Counted from the stretch's first letter, positions 37,204 through 47,071 are shown. The stretch: DNA of 64,000 nt from Acinetobacter bereziniae LMG 1003 = CIP 70.12 (GCF_000368925.1 NZ_KB849756.1:757429-821428), one strand, 5' to 3'. A program made the numbers and translations. Notes: generated by a model not told the origin, from the sequence alone.

Positions 37204-38604
37204 TTAAGCAGCTAAATGACCTTCAAATCTCAAATCAGCTGTTGTACTTAAAATTGCTTTGCGTAAAGTTCTAACCATGAAGTCTACATGTTGTTTATTG
37301 AGGATTAATGGTGGAGACATGATGTTCATATGTCCGACAGGACGAATAATTAAACCCTCTTTCTGACAGTATTCAGCGATTCGAGCACCGACATTGACAG
37401 AACTCGGGAAAAGCGTTTTGGTTTTTTTATCGGCTAAATTTTCAATACACATCATAAATTTCTTACCGCGTACCTCTCCAACGATGTCTAAATCAACCAG
37501 CGTTTTTAATTGATCTTCAAAGTATTGTCCGACATCTTGAACGTGTTCAAGCAAATTTTCACGTTCAATAATTTCGATATTCTTTAAAGCAGCTGCACAG
37601 GAAACAGGATGCCCCGAATAGGTAAAACCATGGGTAAATAGTGCCCCATCTGCTTGAGGTTGATTGATGACCTCATAAATCTCATCAGAAATAATTGTTG
37701 CCCCCAAAGGTAAGTAACCAGAAGATAAACCTTTGGCACAGGTAATAATATCTGGAACAATCCCGAATTCAGATTCCGAAGCAAAGAAATACCCAATACG
37801 CCCAAATGCAGTCACCACTTCATCTGATACATATAAAACTCCATATTTACGGCAAATTTCTAAAGTTTTTGTATGGTAACCCTCAGGTGGCACAATCACT
37901 CCGCCAGCCCCCATAATCGGTTCGGCAAAAAATGCAGCGACATTTTCTGGACCCAGTTCCAAAATTTTATTTTCGAGCTCCAGTACCTTTTCATTGCAAA
38001 ATTCGTCAAGACTCTGACCTTCTGCTCTGCGGTATGGATTTGGACATGAAATATGGTGTACCAATTCACGGTCAATATCAAAACCAATATGATCAAACTC
38101 AACACCTGTGAGTGACATACTGATATAGGTACTACCGTGATAACCATCTTTTCGAGAAATTAACTTTTTCTTGGTCGGTTTTCCCAACTGATTAAAATAA
38201 AAGTGAATCACACGTACTGCTGTATCATTAGCAACTGAACCCCCGCAACCAAACAGCACATGATTTAAATTTCCTGGTGCCAATTCTGCTATTTTTGCCG
38301 ACAATTGTGCAGCAGGAATCGAAGTATGATGCCCAAATGCAGAATAATAAGGGATTTGCATCACCTGTTCTGAAATGGCATCAGCGATTTCTTTGCGTCC
38401 ATAGCCAACATTGACACACCATAGACCACCGATTCCATCTAGATATTTATTTCCCTCTGCATCAAAAACATAACATCCTTCGCTATGTGCAAGAATCATT
38501 GCACCTTCATCTTTAAAAGTCGCAAAGTCAGTCCAAGGATGAATATGGTGTTCTTTGTCTTTCTTCCAAATTTCAGTAATTTGTGTTGTTGATAACTGTT
38601 TCAT
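37204..38604 (-). CDS. Class III omega-aminotransferase (diamine/amine--pyruvate type)
   Basis: 466 residues, fold-type I PLP enzyme. Motifs are HIHPWTDFATFKDEGAMILA, LDGIGGLWCVNVGYGR, CGGSVANDTAVRVI, SRKDGYHGSTY, LYVSDEVVTAFGRIGYFFAS and the Schiff-base Lys in IITCAKGLSSGYLPLGA. The PWTDF start and the GGLWCVNVGYGR motif are common in pyruvate-dependent amine transaminases such as SpuC (putrescine) and related enzymes. AAGGAG precedes the ATG. It is the last gene of a leftward operon with a permease and a flavoprotein; a PuuC-like dehydrogenase lies in the rightward arm. An amine is the likely substrate; which one is unknown. Confidence 0.85.
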   Translation of the reverse strand: MKQLSTTQITEIWKKDKEHHIHPWTDFATFKDEGAMILAHSEGCYVFDAEGNKYLDGIGGLWCVNVGYGRKEIADAISEQVMQIPYYSAFGHHTSIPAAQLSAKIAELAPGNLNHVLFGCGGSVANDTAVRVIHFYFNQLGKPTKKKLISRKDGYHGSTYISMSLTGVEFDHIGFDIDRELVHHISCPNPYRRAEGQSLDEFCNEKVLELENKILELGPENVAAFFAEPIMGAGGVIVPPEGYHTKTLEICRKYGVLYVSDEVVTAFGRIGYFFASESEFGIVPDIITCAKGLSSGYLPLGATIISDEIYEVINQPQADGALFTHGFTYSGHPVSCAAALKNIEIIERENLLEHVQDVGQYFEDQLKTLVDLDIVGEVRGKKFMMCIENLADKKTKTLFPSSVNVGARIAEYCQKEGLIIRPVGHMNIMSPPLILNKQHVDFMVRTLRKAILSTTADLRFEGHLAA

Positions 38605-38626
38605 GTGATAACTCCTTGTTAAAATT

Positions 38627-40030
38627 TCATTTCATCAAGCTTTCGATTGAGTGAGGTTGAAAGAGTTGTTGCTTCATTGCCAATTTGATCCAAAGAATGC
38701 TGATGATGGTGGTCAGTCCAATAACAACACCCACCCAAGTAAATATTTTGACTCTCAAATCAGGCGTAGGAACGGCATAGAAAATCGTTAAGACCATCCC
38801 AACAATGCCGCTGATTTGTAGGAATGGATAAAATGGTGCTTTATAAGGTCGGGACATTTTGGGATAACGTTGACGCAGAACCATGACATTGATATGTGCA
38901 ATGATGTAAGCGATCAACCAAGAGATACATGCCGCTGTTAAGAGAACTTTAATGACTTCGGTTTCACGCTGCGATAACAACATTGGAATCATGATGATGA
39001 CCGCAACGAAAAGCACACCCACCCATGGCACATTATTTTTCTGATTGACTTGAGCAAATATGGATAAAACTTGTTTATTCAGCGCCATTCCCTGCAACAT
39101 CCGTGGTAAGGCAGCTAAGGTCGCATTTAAAGTACTTAAGGTTGCAAATAATGCACCAACAGCAATAAACAACAATCCTGTCGGACCAAAGACCGCTGTT
39201 GCATATTCAATATGTGGGGTCAAAGAATTGACCAGATGATCTTGAGGTAAAAAAAATAGCGCTCCCAAACCATATAATGAAATCGTGATAAATATCGTGC
39301 TAAGCCCGATATACATCGCTCGGGGAATATTTTTACTGGCATTTTTTGATTCCTCGATCATCGGGACCACAAACTCTACCCCGACAAATCCCCAAAATGC
39401 TAAAGCAACAAGTGCTACAGTATTGCTATCAAATTTTATGTGGTGATCCACGACTTGAGTATGTGGATAATACCAACCGGTAATTGCAAAAATTCCCAGC
39501 AAAAGTAGTAAAACAACCATGACAAAAGCCACGATATTTTGAACTTTTGAAAAAATATCAATTTTCAGCAGATTTAAACCGACTGAAATAAATAAAATAA
39601 TAAAACCGATGCCAAAATAAGGTACATCTAGTTTAAATATCTTTCTAATGACATCATCAATTAAAATCAATTCTGCTGAAACAGCAAACATCGCAACCAA
39701 AATATAACCGCAAAATACCGAAAGCATCGCGGGCAAATGCCCAGTTGCTACTAGGCTATAATCACTGATACTGCCACTCTTAGGAATGAGAAGCGCTAAC
39801 TCTGCAAATGAAGTTGCATAGCTGATAGCTAGAAAAAAACCGATGATCAGTGGGATAAAAAAACTGATCCCACTTAAACCAAAGCCTTGCAAAATAATCA
39901 CCATCACCCCTTGCGAGAGGACCAAGCCAACGGCAATAGCGATTAAATTAAACAAGCTTAGTTTTTTCTCACTCATTGTTTTCGCATGATAAATTAAACT
40001 GCGTCCATGCTTATTATTTTGTCCTGTCAT
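38627..40030 (-). CDS. APC-superfamily permease, probable amine/amino acid importer
   Basis: 467 residues with about 12 hydrophobic helices. The helix-1 region is KLSLFNLIAIAVGLVLSQGV rather than the GabP type, so it belongs to another APC branch. FWGFVGVEFVVPMIEESKNA and MLRQRYPKMSRPYKAPFYP (near the C-terminus) are typical of that branch. A very strong ribosome site (GGAGGGAGGAG) supports the ATG at 40030 despite the polar 20-residue extension. It lies between transaminase (22 bases) and flavoprotein (51 bases), so it most likely imports the substrate of that pathway. Confidence 0.85.
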   Translation of the reverse strand: MTGQNNKHGRSLIYHAKTMSEKKLSLFNLIAIAVGLVLSQGVMVIILQGFGLSGISFFIPLIIGFFLAISYATSFAELALLIPKSGSISDYSLVATGHLPAMLSVFCGYILVAMFAVSAELILIDDVIRKIFKLDVPYFGIGFIILFISVGLNLLKIDIFSKVQNIVAFVMVVLLLLLGIFAITGWYYPHTQVVDHHIKFDSNTVALVALAFWGFVGVEFVVPMIEESKNASKNIPRAMYIGLSTIFITISLYGLGALFFLPQDHLVNSLTPHIEYATAVFGPTGLLFIAVGALFATLSTLNATLAALPRMLQGMALNKQVLSIFAQVNQKNNVPWVGVLFVAVIIMIPMLLSQRETEVIKVLLTAACISWLIAYIIAHINVMVLRQRYPKMSRPYKAPFYPFLQISGIVGMVLTIFYAVPTPDLRVKIFTWVGVVIGLTTIISILWIKLAMKQQLFQPHSIESLMK

Positions 40031-40081
40031 CTGCTCCTCCCTCCTAGAGTGAAGATTAAAGATTTGAATTTAAATATTATT

Positions 40082-41371
40082 TCATGCAGTTTTTTCTTGT
40101 TGGATGAATAAAAGTCTTTGTGTTTTATCTTGATATTCTAAATATTTACGTTGAATATCGATGTGCCCTGCAATACGTTTGGCATCATGCCATACCCCCC
40201 AAATAAAACTTGAACCGCGCCCATATAGATAAGGCAAGCCAACAAAATAAACCCCTGGTTCAGTGGATACACCTAACTTATGATTGGGTTTACCATTCAC
40301 ATCAAAGGCATTTACATCTAACCAATCATAGTCATAGCCAAAACCTGATGCCCAAATAATTGAGCCAATGCTGGCTTGAGCTAAATCCAGCGTTAAGATC
40401 GGTTGTTGAATACATTGAGCATCTTTCAAGATATGGCGAGCTTCTGGTTCTTCGGTTAAATCGATACCCGTACGTCGAACATACGCGTCTGCGGCATCTA
40501 GAAATTCAAAATATGCCTGATCACTTTCTTGTAAATTCTTTTGCAGATCATCGTGAAAACTTACGTTATCTTGATCAAATTGTTTTGTCATCCCTACAAG
40601 CGTAATGCCTTCAATTGCCAATCGTCTAAAATCAATCGATTGCCCTCCATGTGCCCCACTGACCGCCAAGCCTTTTAAAGGTCCTGTATCGGTTTTGCTG
40701 CTGTCCCATCCGCCCAATACACCTAGCCACCACACATTATCACGTTGCCGATAAACACGAGGTGGTCGCTCATGACGCCCCACAGATAAATAGACTTTTT
40801 TGCCAGCACGATTTAATTCATCAGCAATTTGCACACCTGAAGAACCTGCCCCTACAACCAAGACAGCACCATCTGGCATTTGCTCTGGGTTCTTGTATTG
40901 ATCAGAATGTATCTGGTACAAATCTTGTCTTTTCGGTGCTATCTCAGGAATCATGGCTTTTTGAAATGGCCCTGTTGCCACCACAACCCGATGTGCTTTT
41001 AAGGTACCTTGAGATGTTGCAACAATAAATCCTGCCCCTTGCGGATTGGTTTGTACTTTTTTGACTTCTACATGTGTATAAATAGGCGCATTAAATCGCT
41101 TGGCATATTTTTCAAAGTACTCCGCAACTTGATCATGGTGTACAAAACTATCTGGATCTGCATCAAACGCCATATTGGGAAAGCGATCATGCCAACAAGG
41201 TCCATTGGCCACTAAAGAATCCCAACGGCGTGTACGCCAAGCTTCCGCTATTCGATTTTTTTCTAAGACCACATGAGGAATGTTTAATTCAGTCAGATGT
41301 TCACTCATTGCCACACCAGCTTGACCTGCACCAATAACCACAGTATCTATTTCTAATTGATCTAAACTCAT
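40082..41371 (-). CDS. FAD/NAD(P)-dependent flavoprotein monooxygenase-like enzyme
   Basis: About 429 residues. Two Rossmann motifs are visible: VVIGAGQAGVAMSEHL near the N-terminus (FAD) and VLVVGAGSSGVQIADEL near residue 170 (NAD(P)H). ATGPFQKAMIPEI and IIWASGFGYDYDWLD are conserved in flavin-containing monooxygenase/TrkA-like oxidases. It may N-oxygenate or oxidise an amine. The start at 41371 has AAGGA in front; the frame to 41629 gives an implausible hydrophobic extension. It is the first gene of the leftward operon. Confidence 0.82.
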   Translation of the reverse strand: MSLDQLEIDTVVIGAGQAGVAMSEHLTELNIPHVVLEKNRIAEAWRTRRWDSLVANGPCWHDRFPNMAFDADPDSFVHHDQVAEYFEKYAKRFNAPIYTHVEVKKVQTNPQGAGFIVATSQGTLKAHRVVVATGPFQKAMIPEIAPKRQDLYQIHSDQYKNPEQMPDGAVLVVGAGSSGVQIADELNRAGKKVYLSVGRHERPPRVYRQRDNVWWLGVLGGWDSSKTDTGPLKGLAVSGAHGGQSIDFRRLAIEGITLVGMTKQFDQDNVSFHDDLQKNLQESDQAYFEFLDAADAYVRRTGIDLTEEPEARHILKDAQCIQQPILTLDLAQASIGSIIWASGFGYDYDWLDVNAFDVNGKPNHKLGVSTEPGVYFVGLPYLYGRGSSFIWGVWHDAKRIAGHIDIQRKYLEYQDKTQRLLFIQQEKTA

Positions 41372-41770
41372 TTTTAATCCTTGTCGAACTGAGTCATTTA
41401 TTTTCAACAATTCATTGTTGAATCCACTCCAATGTTGTATTTCCCAGCTGTAACGGGTTGTATATATGCTTTGCTTTATATTTCGCTTTGCAGACGTGAA
41501 ATATCGAAAAGAACAAAAACATTGTTTAAGAAAAATATAGGCAGTTGATGAGTAAAGAGAAAATAGGATATCCAAAACAAATGAATCAAGAAAACTGAAC
41601 CCAAAAACCAAACCAATGAAATTACTCAATAAATTTTAAATATTTTTAAATTTTTATTGCGCTTTAGATTGCTACGGAAAAACTAAATTAATAGAAAGGA
41701 AAACACAAATTGTGACTCTAAGCGAAGTCAGCATACTAGATGAATACTTTCATTGACTTAGGACGCAGCT
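41372..41770. other. Divergent promoter region of the amine catabolic island
   Basis: 399 bases between the flavoprotein and RidA genes, which are transcribed apart. It carries the palindrome at 41403-41422 and the AGGA ribosome site of the RidA GTG start. No gene is seen. Confidence 0.55.
41403..41422. promoter_or_regulatory. Candidate operator palindrome in the divergent promoter
   Basis: TTCAACAA and TTGTTGAA form perfect 8-bp arms around TTCA, 32 bases upstream of the flavoprotein start. The spacing is even, so it is not a strict T-N11-A box. The LysR protein encoded at 42916 is the nearest candidate binder. Confidence 0.5.
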
Positions 41771-42184
41771 GTGAAACATACCCGTATTCGGACTTTTAAT
41801 ACTCAAAAAACCTATCCAGAACAAAACTTGGACAATGATCTTTGCCAAGCTGTGGTGGCACGTGGTCGCACTGTATTCCTTCGTGGGCAAATTGGGCAAA
41901 ATCTAGATACATCTGAAAGTGTCGCGCTTGCTGATGTCAAAGGTCAAACTGAACAAGCCATGTTTAACATCGACATGCTGCTTAAAGAAGCAGGAGGTGA
42001 GTTAGCTGACATTTGTAAAATCACCATATATATCGTCGATCCACGTTATCGTGAAGATGTCTATCGTGTCGTAGGTAAATGGCTTAAAGGCGTCTATCCC
42101 GTTTCAACTGGAATCGTTGTTTCTGCTTTAGCTCGACCTGAGTGGCTTGTAGAAGTCGATGCGACTGCTGTGATTCCTGATTAA
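41771..42184 (+). CDS. RidA-family protein (enamine/imine deaminase)
   Basis: 137 residues of the YjgF/YER057c/RidA family, which hydrolyse reactive enamine/imine intermediates to keto acids. The family pattern is seen in VFLRGQIGQNLDTSESVALAD, MFNIDMLLKEAGGELADICK and STGIVVSALARPEWLVEVDA. The Arg and Glu of RPEWLVE match the active site. A GTG start at 41771 with AGGA upstream is used. It leads the rightward operon (RidA, DUF1028, LysR, M20). RidA homologues in catabolic operons often act on imines made by oxidases, which would fit the flavoprotein next door. Confidence 0.88.
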   Translation: MKHTRIRTFNTQKTYPEQNLDNDLCQAVVARGRTVFLRGQIGQNLDTSESVALADVKGQTEQAMFNIDMLLKEAGGELADICKITIYIVDPRYREDVYRVVGKWLKGVYPVSTGIVVSALARPEWLVEVDATAVIPD

Positions 42185-42208
42185 AATAAGCAACGACACG
42201 AGAACGTT

Positions 42209-42880
42209 ATGACATTTTCAATTATTGCAAGATGTAGTGAAACAGGACAATTTGGTGCTGCGATCAGTTCATCCTCTCCCGCTGTTGCCGCAAGATGTAT
42301 TCGTGCCAAAGCTGGTGTCGGGGTTGCAGCAAGTCAAAATATAACCGACCCAAGTTTGGCCAACATTTTACTTGAAATGACCAAATACAATATATCACCA
42401 CATCGCGCGATCACGGAATTAACTAGAAATACAGATTTCATAGAATATCGACAGTTGAGTTTATTAGATGCCGTGAATGAGCCTTTTGCATTTAGTGGAG
42501 AACACACCTTAGGGATTTATGCACAACATATTGGGAAGCATGCAGTATGTGCAGGTAATTTACTCGCAAATGATCAAGTGCCCCATGTTATGCTGAAACA
42601 GTTCGAACAAAGTAAAGGTGTTTTAGCAGAACGTTTGCTCAAAGCACTAAAAGCTGGAGAACAGGCTGGTGGGGAAGCTGGAGCAATACATTCTGCTGGT
42701 CTTTTAGTTGTTGACAAGTTGGAATGGCCAATCATTGATTTACGCGTAGACTGGTCAGAGCGACCCATTTCCGATCTCATCGAACTATGGCAGATTTATC
42801 AACCGCAAATTGATGATTATATATTAAGAGCATTAGATCCAATGCGCGCGCGTAGCTTTGGTGTTCCAGGAAATGAATAA
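42209..42880 (+). CDS. DUF1028 family protein, Ntn-hydrolase-like
   Basis: 223 residues. The start MTFSIIARCSETGQFGAAIS and the segments GVGVAASQNITDPSLA, HAVCAGNLLANDQV and AGGEAGAIHSAGLLVV are characteristic of DUF1028. These proteins have an Ntn-hydrolase-like fold and unknown activity; they often sit beside RidA and M20 genes in catabolic clusters. It lies 24 bases after RidA. An amidase or peptidase-like step in the pathway is an inference. Confidence 0.85.
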   Translation: MTFSIIARCSETGQFGAAISSSSPAVAARCIRAKAGVGVAASQNITDPSLANILLEMTKYNISPHRAITELTRNTDFIEYRQLSLLDAVNEPFAFSGEHTLGIYAQHIGKHAVCAGNLLANDQVPHVMLKQFEQSKGVLAERLLKALKAGEQAGGEAGAIHSAGLLVVDKLEWPIIDLRVDWSERPISDLIELWQIYQPQIDDYILRALDPMRARSFGVPGNE

Positions 42881-42915
42881 ACCTTTTTAGGGTATACAAT
42901 GGAGGTGTATCCAAA

Positions 42916-43902
42916 GTGTTAAATCGAATTTCTTTAAGACAAATGGAATACTTTGTTGCAACCGCAGAATGTGGCAGCATCATCATTGCTTCGGAGAAGA
43001 TACATGTATCCTCTCCATCTATTTCCGCTGCAATTGCACATATTGAAGCCGAATTACAAACTCAACTCTTTATCCGACAACATGCCAAAGGCTTAATCCC
43101 AACCACTGTGGGCAAAAGTGTCATGTTGGAATGCAAAAAAATCTTAAATCAAGCATCCAGCCTATACTCACTTGCGGCTGAATTTTCAGGTTCAATTCGT
43201 GGACCTTTAAAACTTGGGTGCTTTCCTGCTTTTACACCGATGATTTATGCCGACATCATCAATGGCTTTTCCAATTTATATAAGCAAGTTTCTTTAGATC
43301 TCTATGAAGATGATCAACAAGCTCTTCTCAATGCACTGATCCGTAACGATATTGATTTGGCTTTAACCTATGACCTGAATATAGATGCAAATATTATTCA
43401 TTTTGAACCATTAACCAAGTTACCCCCACACGCACTGGTCAGTGAACAGCATCCCTTAGCTTTATTGCCTGCTGTCACCCTAGAGGAACTCTCAACATAT
43501 CCCATGATTCTTTTAGATATGCCCTTTAGCAATGAATATTTTTTATCGTTATTTAGCACTAAAAATCTCAAACCCAATGTTGTCCGCTCTTCAAAGAATA
43601 TTGATGTGGTTCGTTCTATGGTTGCCAATAATATTGGTTATACTATATTAAATGTTCGCCCTAAAAATAATTACAGTCTTGATGGTAAGCGATTGATACG
43701 AATACGCATTGCTGAAGAACATCGCCCCATGTATATCGGTATAGCAACCCCTAAAAATGTACCAAAGAATATTGTCGTTGAAGCATTTATTAGTCGTTGT
43801 AAAAGCTTTATCTCTGATCAATTTATTTCTGGTATGAGCTCTGCTCATTTCTACGATCCCTATATAAAAAACCAAACACAAAAGGACGCCTCAGATGTCT
43901 AA
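42916..43902 (+). CDS. LysR-family transcriptional regulator of the amine catabolic island
   Basis: 328 residues. The N-terminal helix-turn-helix is RISLRQMEYFVATAECGSII, then ASEKIHVSSPSISAAIAHIE, followed by QLFIRQHAKGLIPTTVGKSV. The effector domain is of full length. A GTG start at 42916 with GGAGGT upstream is used; an ATG at 42899 is out of frame. It is embedded in the rightward operon and overlaps the M20 gene by 8 bases, so it is made with the enzymes it probably controls. Confidence 0.88.
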   Translation: MLNRISLRQMEYFVATAECGSIIIASEKIHVSSPSISAAIAHIEAELQTQLFIRQHAKGLIPTTVGKSVMLECKKILNQASSLYSLAAEFSGSIRGPLKLGCFPAFTPMIYADIINGFSNLYKQVSLDLYEDDQQALLNALIRNDIDLALTYDLNIDANIIHFEPLTKLPPHALVSEQHPLALLPAVTLEELSTYPMILLDMPFSNEYFLSLFSTKNLKPNVVRSSKNIDVVRSMVANNIGYTILNVRPKNNYSLDGKRLIRIRIAEEHRPMYIGIATPKNVPKNIVVEAFISRCKSFISDQFISGMSSAHFYDPYIKNQTQKDASDV

Positions 43903-45037
43903 CTTATCTAGTATTCAATTGCTTCAAAAACTTATTGAATTCGATACGACATCGCATAAAAGTAATTTAGCGCTGATCTCTTATGTCAAAAATCTACTTG
44001 AATCTAAGGGAATCAGTATATTTTTAAATTCAAATGCTGAGCAAACCAAAGCCAACTTATTTGCAACGATTGGACCTAAAGACCGAGCTGGCATCTTATT
44101 GTCTGGGCATACGGATGTCGTTCCCGTTGAAGGACAAGCATGGAGTAGTAATCCATTTCAAGCATTGATCAAAGATCATAAAATTTATGGTCGGGGTACT
44201 GCGGATATGAAGGGGTTCATCGCCTGTGCAATTCACGCCATGATCAAGGCAGTAGACTTGCCTCAACTAAATAAACCACTACATTTATGTCTTTCTTATG
44301 ATGAAGAAATCGGTTGTATTGGTGTACGCGGTATTCTTGGTTTGCTCTCCGAATTTATTATTCAACCAGAGCTTTGTATCATTGGTGAGCCCACCAGTAT
44401 GAATATCGCAACAGGTCATAAAGGTAAAGCAGTATTCAAAGCCATATGTCATGGTCAAGAAGGTCACTCTGCTTTAGCACCATTGTATGTCAATGCAATT
44501 CATAATGCGCAAAGTTTGATTGAGGCGATTCGCATTACGCAAAAAGAGATCGCAGAAGGTTCTATTTTTGACACGGACTATGATGTACCCTTTAGCACGG
44601 TACACATAGGAAAAATACACGGCGGTAAAGCGTTAAATATCGTGCCCAATGAATGTATCTTAGATTATGAGATTCGTAATATTGCTGAACAAACAACAGA
44701 TACCATACAAGAAAAAATTTTTAATTATATTGAACAGAGTCCTTCTGCAAAATTTGTCAATATTCAGGAAATCAATCAATACCCCGGACTGAATACATCG
44801 ACGACCATTCAAGCGGTTAAATTCTTACAATCACTGCTCAAACCCGAAACTGAATTACAGAAAATATCATTTGGTACAGAAGGCGGATTATTTCAACAGC
44901 AATTGAATACGGCTGTGTTAGTTTGTGGTCCAGGTTCGATTCAAGTCGCACACAAGCCTGATGAATATATCGAAATTTCTCAGATGGATGAATGTGATGC
45001 TTTTTTTGAGCGTTTGCTCAATCATATTGCCGCTTAA
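43895..45037 (+). CDS. M20-family deacetylase/peptidase, acetylornithine deacetylase (ArgE)-like
   Basis: 380 residues, cytoplasmic two-metal amidohydrolase. The zinc motifs are SGHTDVVPVEGQAWSSNPF (His and Asp), GRGTADMKGF (bridging Asp), CLSYDEEIGCIG (Glu pair), IGEPTSMNIATGHKGKAVF, and the late GPGSIQVAHKPDEYIE His. This is the ArgE/DapE arrangement. In this operon it more likely removes an acyl group from an N-acylated amine or amino acid than serves arginine synthesis (inference). The start overlaps the LysR gene by 8 bases. Confidence 0.85.
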   Translation: MSNLSSIQLLQKLIEFDTTSHKSNLALISYVKNLLESKGISIFLNSNAEQTKANLFATIGPKDRAGILLSGHTDVVPVEGQAWSSNPFQALIKDHKIYGRGTADMKGFIACAIHAMIKAVDLPQLNKPLHLCLSYDEEIGCIGVRGILGLLSEFIIQPELCIIGEPTSMNIATGHKGKAVFKAICHGQEGHSALAPLYVNAIHNAQSLIEAIRITQKEIAEGSIFDTDYDVPFSTVHIGKIHGGKALNIVPNECILDYEIRNIAEQTTDTIQEKIFNYIEQSPSAKFVNIQEINQYPGLNTSTTIQAVKFLQSLLKPETELQKISFGTEGGLFQQQLNTAVLVCGPGSIQVAHKPDEYIEISQMDECDAFFERLLNHIAA

Positions 45038-45243
45038 ACATGATGCAGACTGCAAAATTTTATTTCAAAACGATATAAAGGTTCAACTGTTTTACTAGAT
45101 GAAGTATTGATATCTATAAGAAAATAGGGATGCCTAGTAATTTGTTTTTTCTAAAGCAAAAGCTTATATAAAACGAATTCACAACCTGATCTAAAAATTA
45201 TACGGTTTATTGTGCCATAACATTAAAATTCTAAGGAAACTCA

Positions 45244-46725
45244 ATGAAACTCAAACAGGATTGGTTGGATCAACTTTCTCAAATTAAACTCCCAAAGTCT
45301 TATTTTATAGCAGGACAATATGTTGAGGCTAAACAAACATACCCTATCACAAACCCTGCCACTGGCGAGTTTTTAGTCAGCATGTCAGCATGTGATGCAC
45401 AAGAAGTCAATCAAGCTGTGCAACATGCCAGAAATACATTTCAAAGCGGGGTGTGGTCACGATTAGCTCCACGTGAACGTAAACAGAAACTCAAAAAACT
45501 TGCAGAACTGATTCTTGAGCATGCTGAAGAACTTGCCTTACTTGAAAGTCTCAATGTGGGCAAACCGATTCAAGATTCACTCAATGTTGATATTCCCGGT
45601 GCAGCATTCTGTTTTGAGTGGTATGCGGAAAGCATCGATAAAATGTATGATGAAATTGCCCCGACCCACCACGATCAGTTGGCGATGATTTTTCGTGAAC
45701 CCATCGGGGTTGTTGCAGCTGTTGTGCCGTGGAACTTTCCACTGGATTTAGCGAGTTGGAAACTTGCACCTGCATTGGCAACAGGCAATTGCGTGCTGTT
45801 AAAGCCTGCTGAACAATCTCCTTTTACGGCACTTAAACTGGCAGAACTTGCCCAACAGGCAGGAATCCCAGATGGTGTTTTGCAAGTCCTTACAGGCTTA
45901 GGGCAAGTCACTGGACAAGCCATAGGACGCCACCCTGATATTGATTGTTTGGTCTTCACAGGCTCGACGGAAACAGCCAAAAAGTTTTTAGTTTATTCAG
46001 CTGAATCCAATATGAAGCCTGTTTGGCCTGAAACAGGCGGAAAAAGTGCCAATATTATCTTTGCAGATGCAAATATTGATCAAGCCCTTGATAAAGCGAT
46101 TTTTGGGGCTTTCTATAATCAAGGTGAAGTGTGTTCTGCAAATTCGCGTATATTATTGGAACGCAGTATTGCACCACAATTTATTCAAAAATTTGTCGAA
46201 AAAGCCAAAAATATCAAGATTGGGCATCCACTTGATCCCAATACCCAAATGGGTTGCTTAATTGATCGCCAACATGCCAACAATGTACGACTAGCAATTG
46301 ACCAAGCTAAGGCACAAGGTGCTGAATGTCATAGCATTACTTTAAATTTAGATGATGATTTAGATCAAGCAAGCTATATTGCGCCAACAATTTTGACTGG
46401 CGTTACAGCAGAATTCGATATCTTTCACCAAGAGGTTTTTGGTCCAGTGGTGAGCATCACGACCTTTGAAACTCAAGAAGAAGCAATCGAACTTGCTAAT
46501 CACTCAATCTATGGACTTGCCGCTTCGATCTGGACGCAAGATATCCAAAAAGCCATCATTCTTTCCAAGCAACTTTTAGTTGGGACTGTATCCATCAATA
46601 CCGTAGATGCTTTAGATGTCTGCACACCTTTCGGTGGATACAAGCAATCTGGCTTTGGTCGTGATTTATCGCTACATGCAATCGATAAGTTTACTCAATT
46701 AAAGACTACTTGGATTCAACTTTAA
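45244..46725 (+). CDS. Aldehyde dehydrogenase, PuuC-like (gamma-glutamyl-aminobutyraldehyde type)
   Basis: 493-residue ALDH. The cofactor motif VVPWNFPLDLASWK, the general-base motif PETGGKSANIIF (Glu kept) and the Cys motif NQGEVCSANSRI (Cys about 300) are intact. PETGGKSANI and QGEVCSA are close to PuuC, which oxidises aminoaldehydes from polyamine breakdown. AAGGAAACTCA precedes the ATG. It lies 206 bases after the M20 gene and may have its own promoter. It is the likely partner of the transaminase at 37204, oxidising the aldehyde that enzyme makes. Confidence 0.88.
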   Translation: MKLKQDWLDQLSQIKLPKSYFIAGQYVEAKQTYPITNPATGEFLVSMSACDAQEVNQAVQHARNTFQSGVWSRLAPRERKQKLKKLAELILEHAEELALLESLNVGKPIQDSLNVDIPGAAFCFEWYAESIDKMYDEIAPTHHDQLAMIFREPIGVVAAVVPWNFPLDLASWKLAPALATGNCVLLKPAEQSPFTALKLAELAQQAGIPDGVLQVLTGLGQVTGQAIGRHPDIDCLVFTGSTETAKKFLVYSAESNMKPVWPETGGKSANIIFADANIDQALDKAIFGAFYNQGEVCSANSRILLERSIAPQFIQKFVEKAKNIKIGHPLDPNTQMGCLIDRQHANNVRLAIDQAKAQGAECHSITLNLDDDLDQASYIAPTILTGVTAEFDIFHQEVFGPVVSITTFETQEEAIELANHSIYGLAASIWTQDIQKAIILSKQLLVGTVSINTVDALDVCTPFGGYKQSGFGRDLSLHAIDKFTQLKTTWIQL

Positions 46726-47071
46726 GCCATCGTTTTTATATGAATAGATGCGATGCATAGCGCTTAGGTAACATCAGAATGTAAGTATAGCCTGCATGAT
46801 GCTTTTTCAAATTTAATCTGACAGTTTAATCCAATTATAGTGACTGTCAGATTGATATTTATTTGAAGAATATTAATCAATTAACGATATAAAATTTTAA
46901 TATAATTGAAAAGAGTTGAGCCTTTTATGATTTTTGTCATGTAAAATTCTTTAAATTATATCCACTATTGCTACAATATCCTACTATAGAGACAGTGTTA
47001 TAGCTTTTAATCCCCACCTCTAAAACTAAGTTAAAGTCTTCAATCTATTTTCCCTATTATGATCCATCTCT
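46726..47071. other. Intergenic region with terminator, otherwise nothing seen
   Basis: 346 bases. Contains the hairpin at 46815-46853 and the promoter side of the gene at 47072. Confidence 0.5.
46815..46853 (+). terminator. Hairpin after the PuuC-like dehydrogenase gene
   Basis: Perfect 11-bp stem AATCTGACAGT / ACTGTCAGATT with a 17-base loop, followed by GATATTTATTTG. Confidence 0.65.

Noticed and set aside
41372..41629. N-terminal extension of the flavoprotein frame
   Set aside because: Hydrophobic, without a ribosome site, and placed before the conserved FAD motif; the ATG at 41371 with AAGGA is better.
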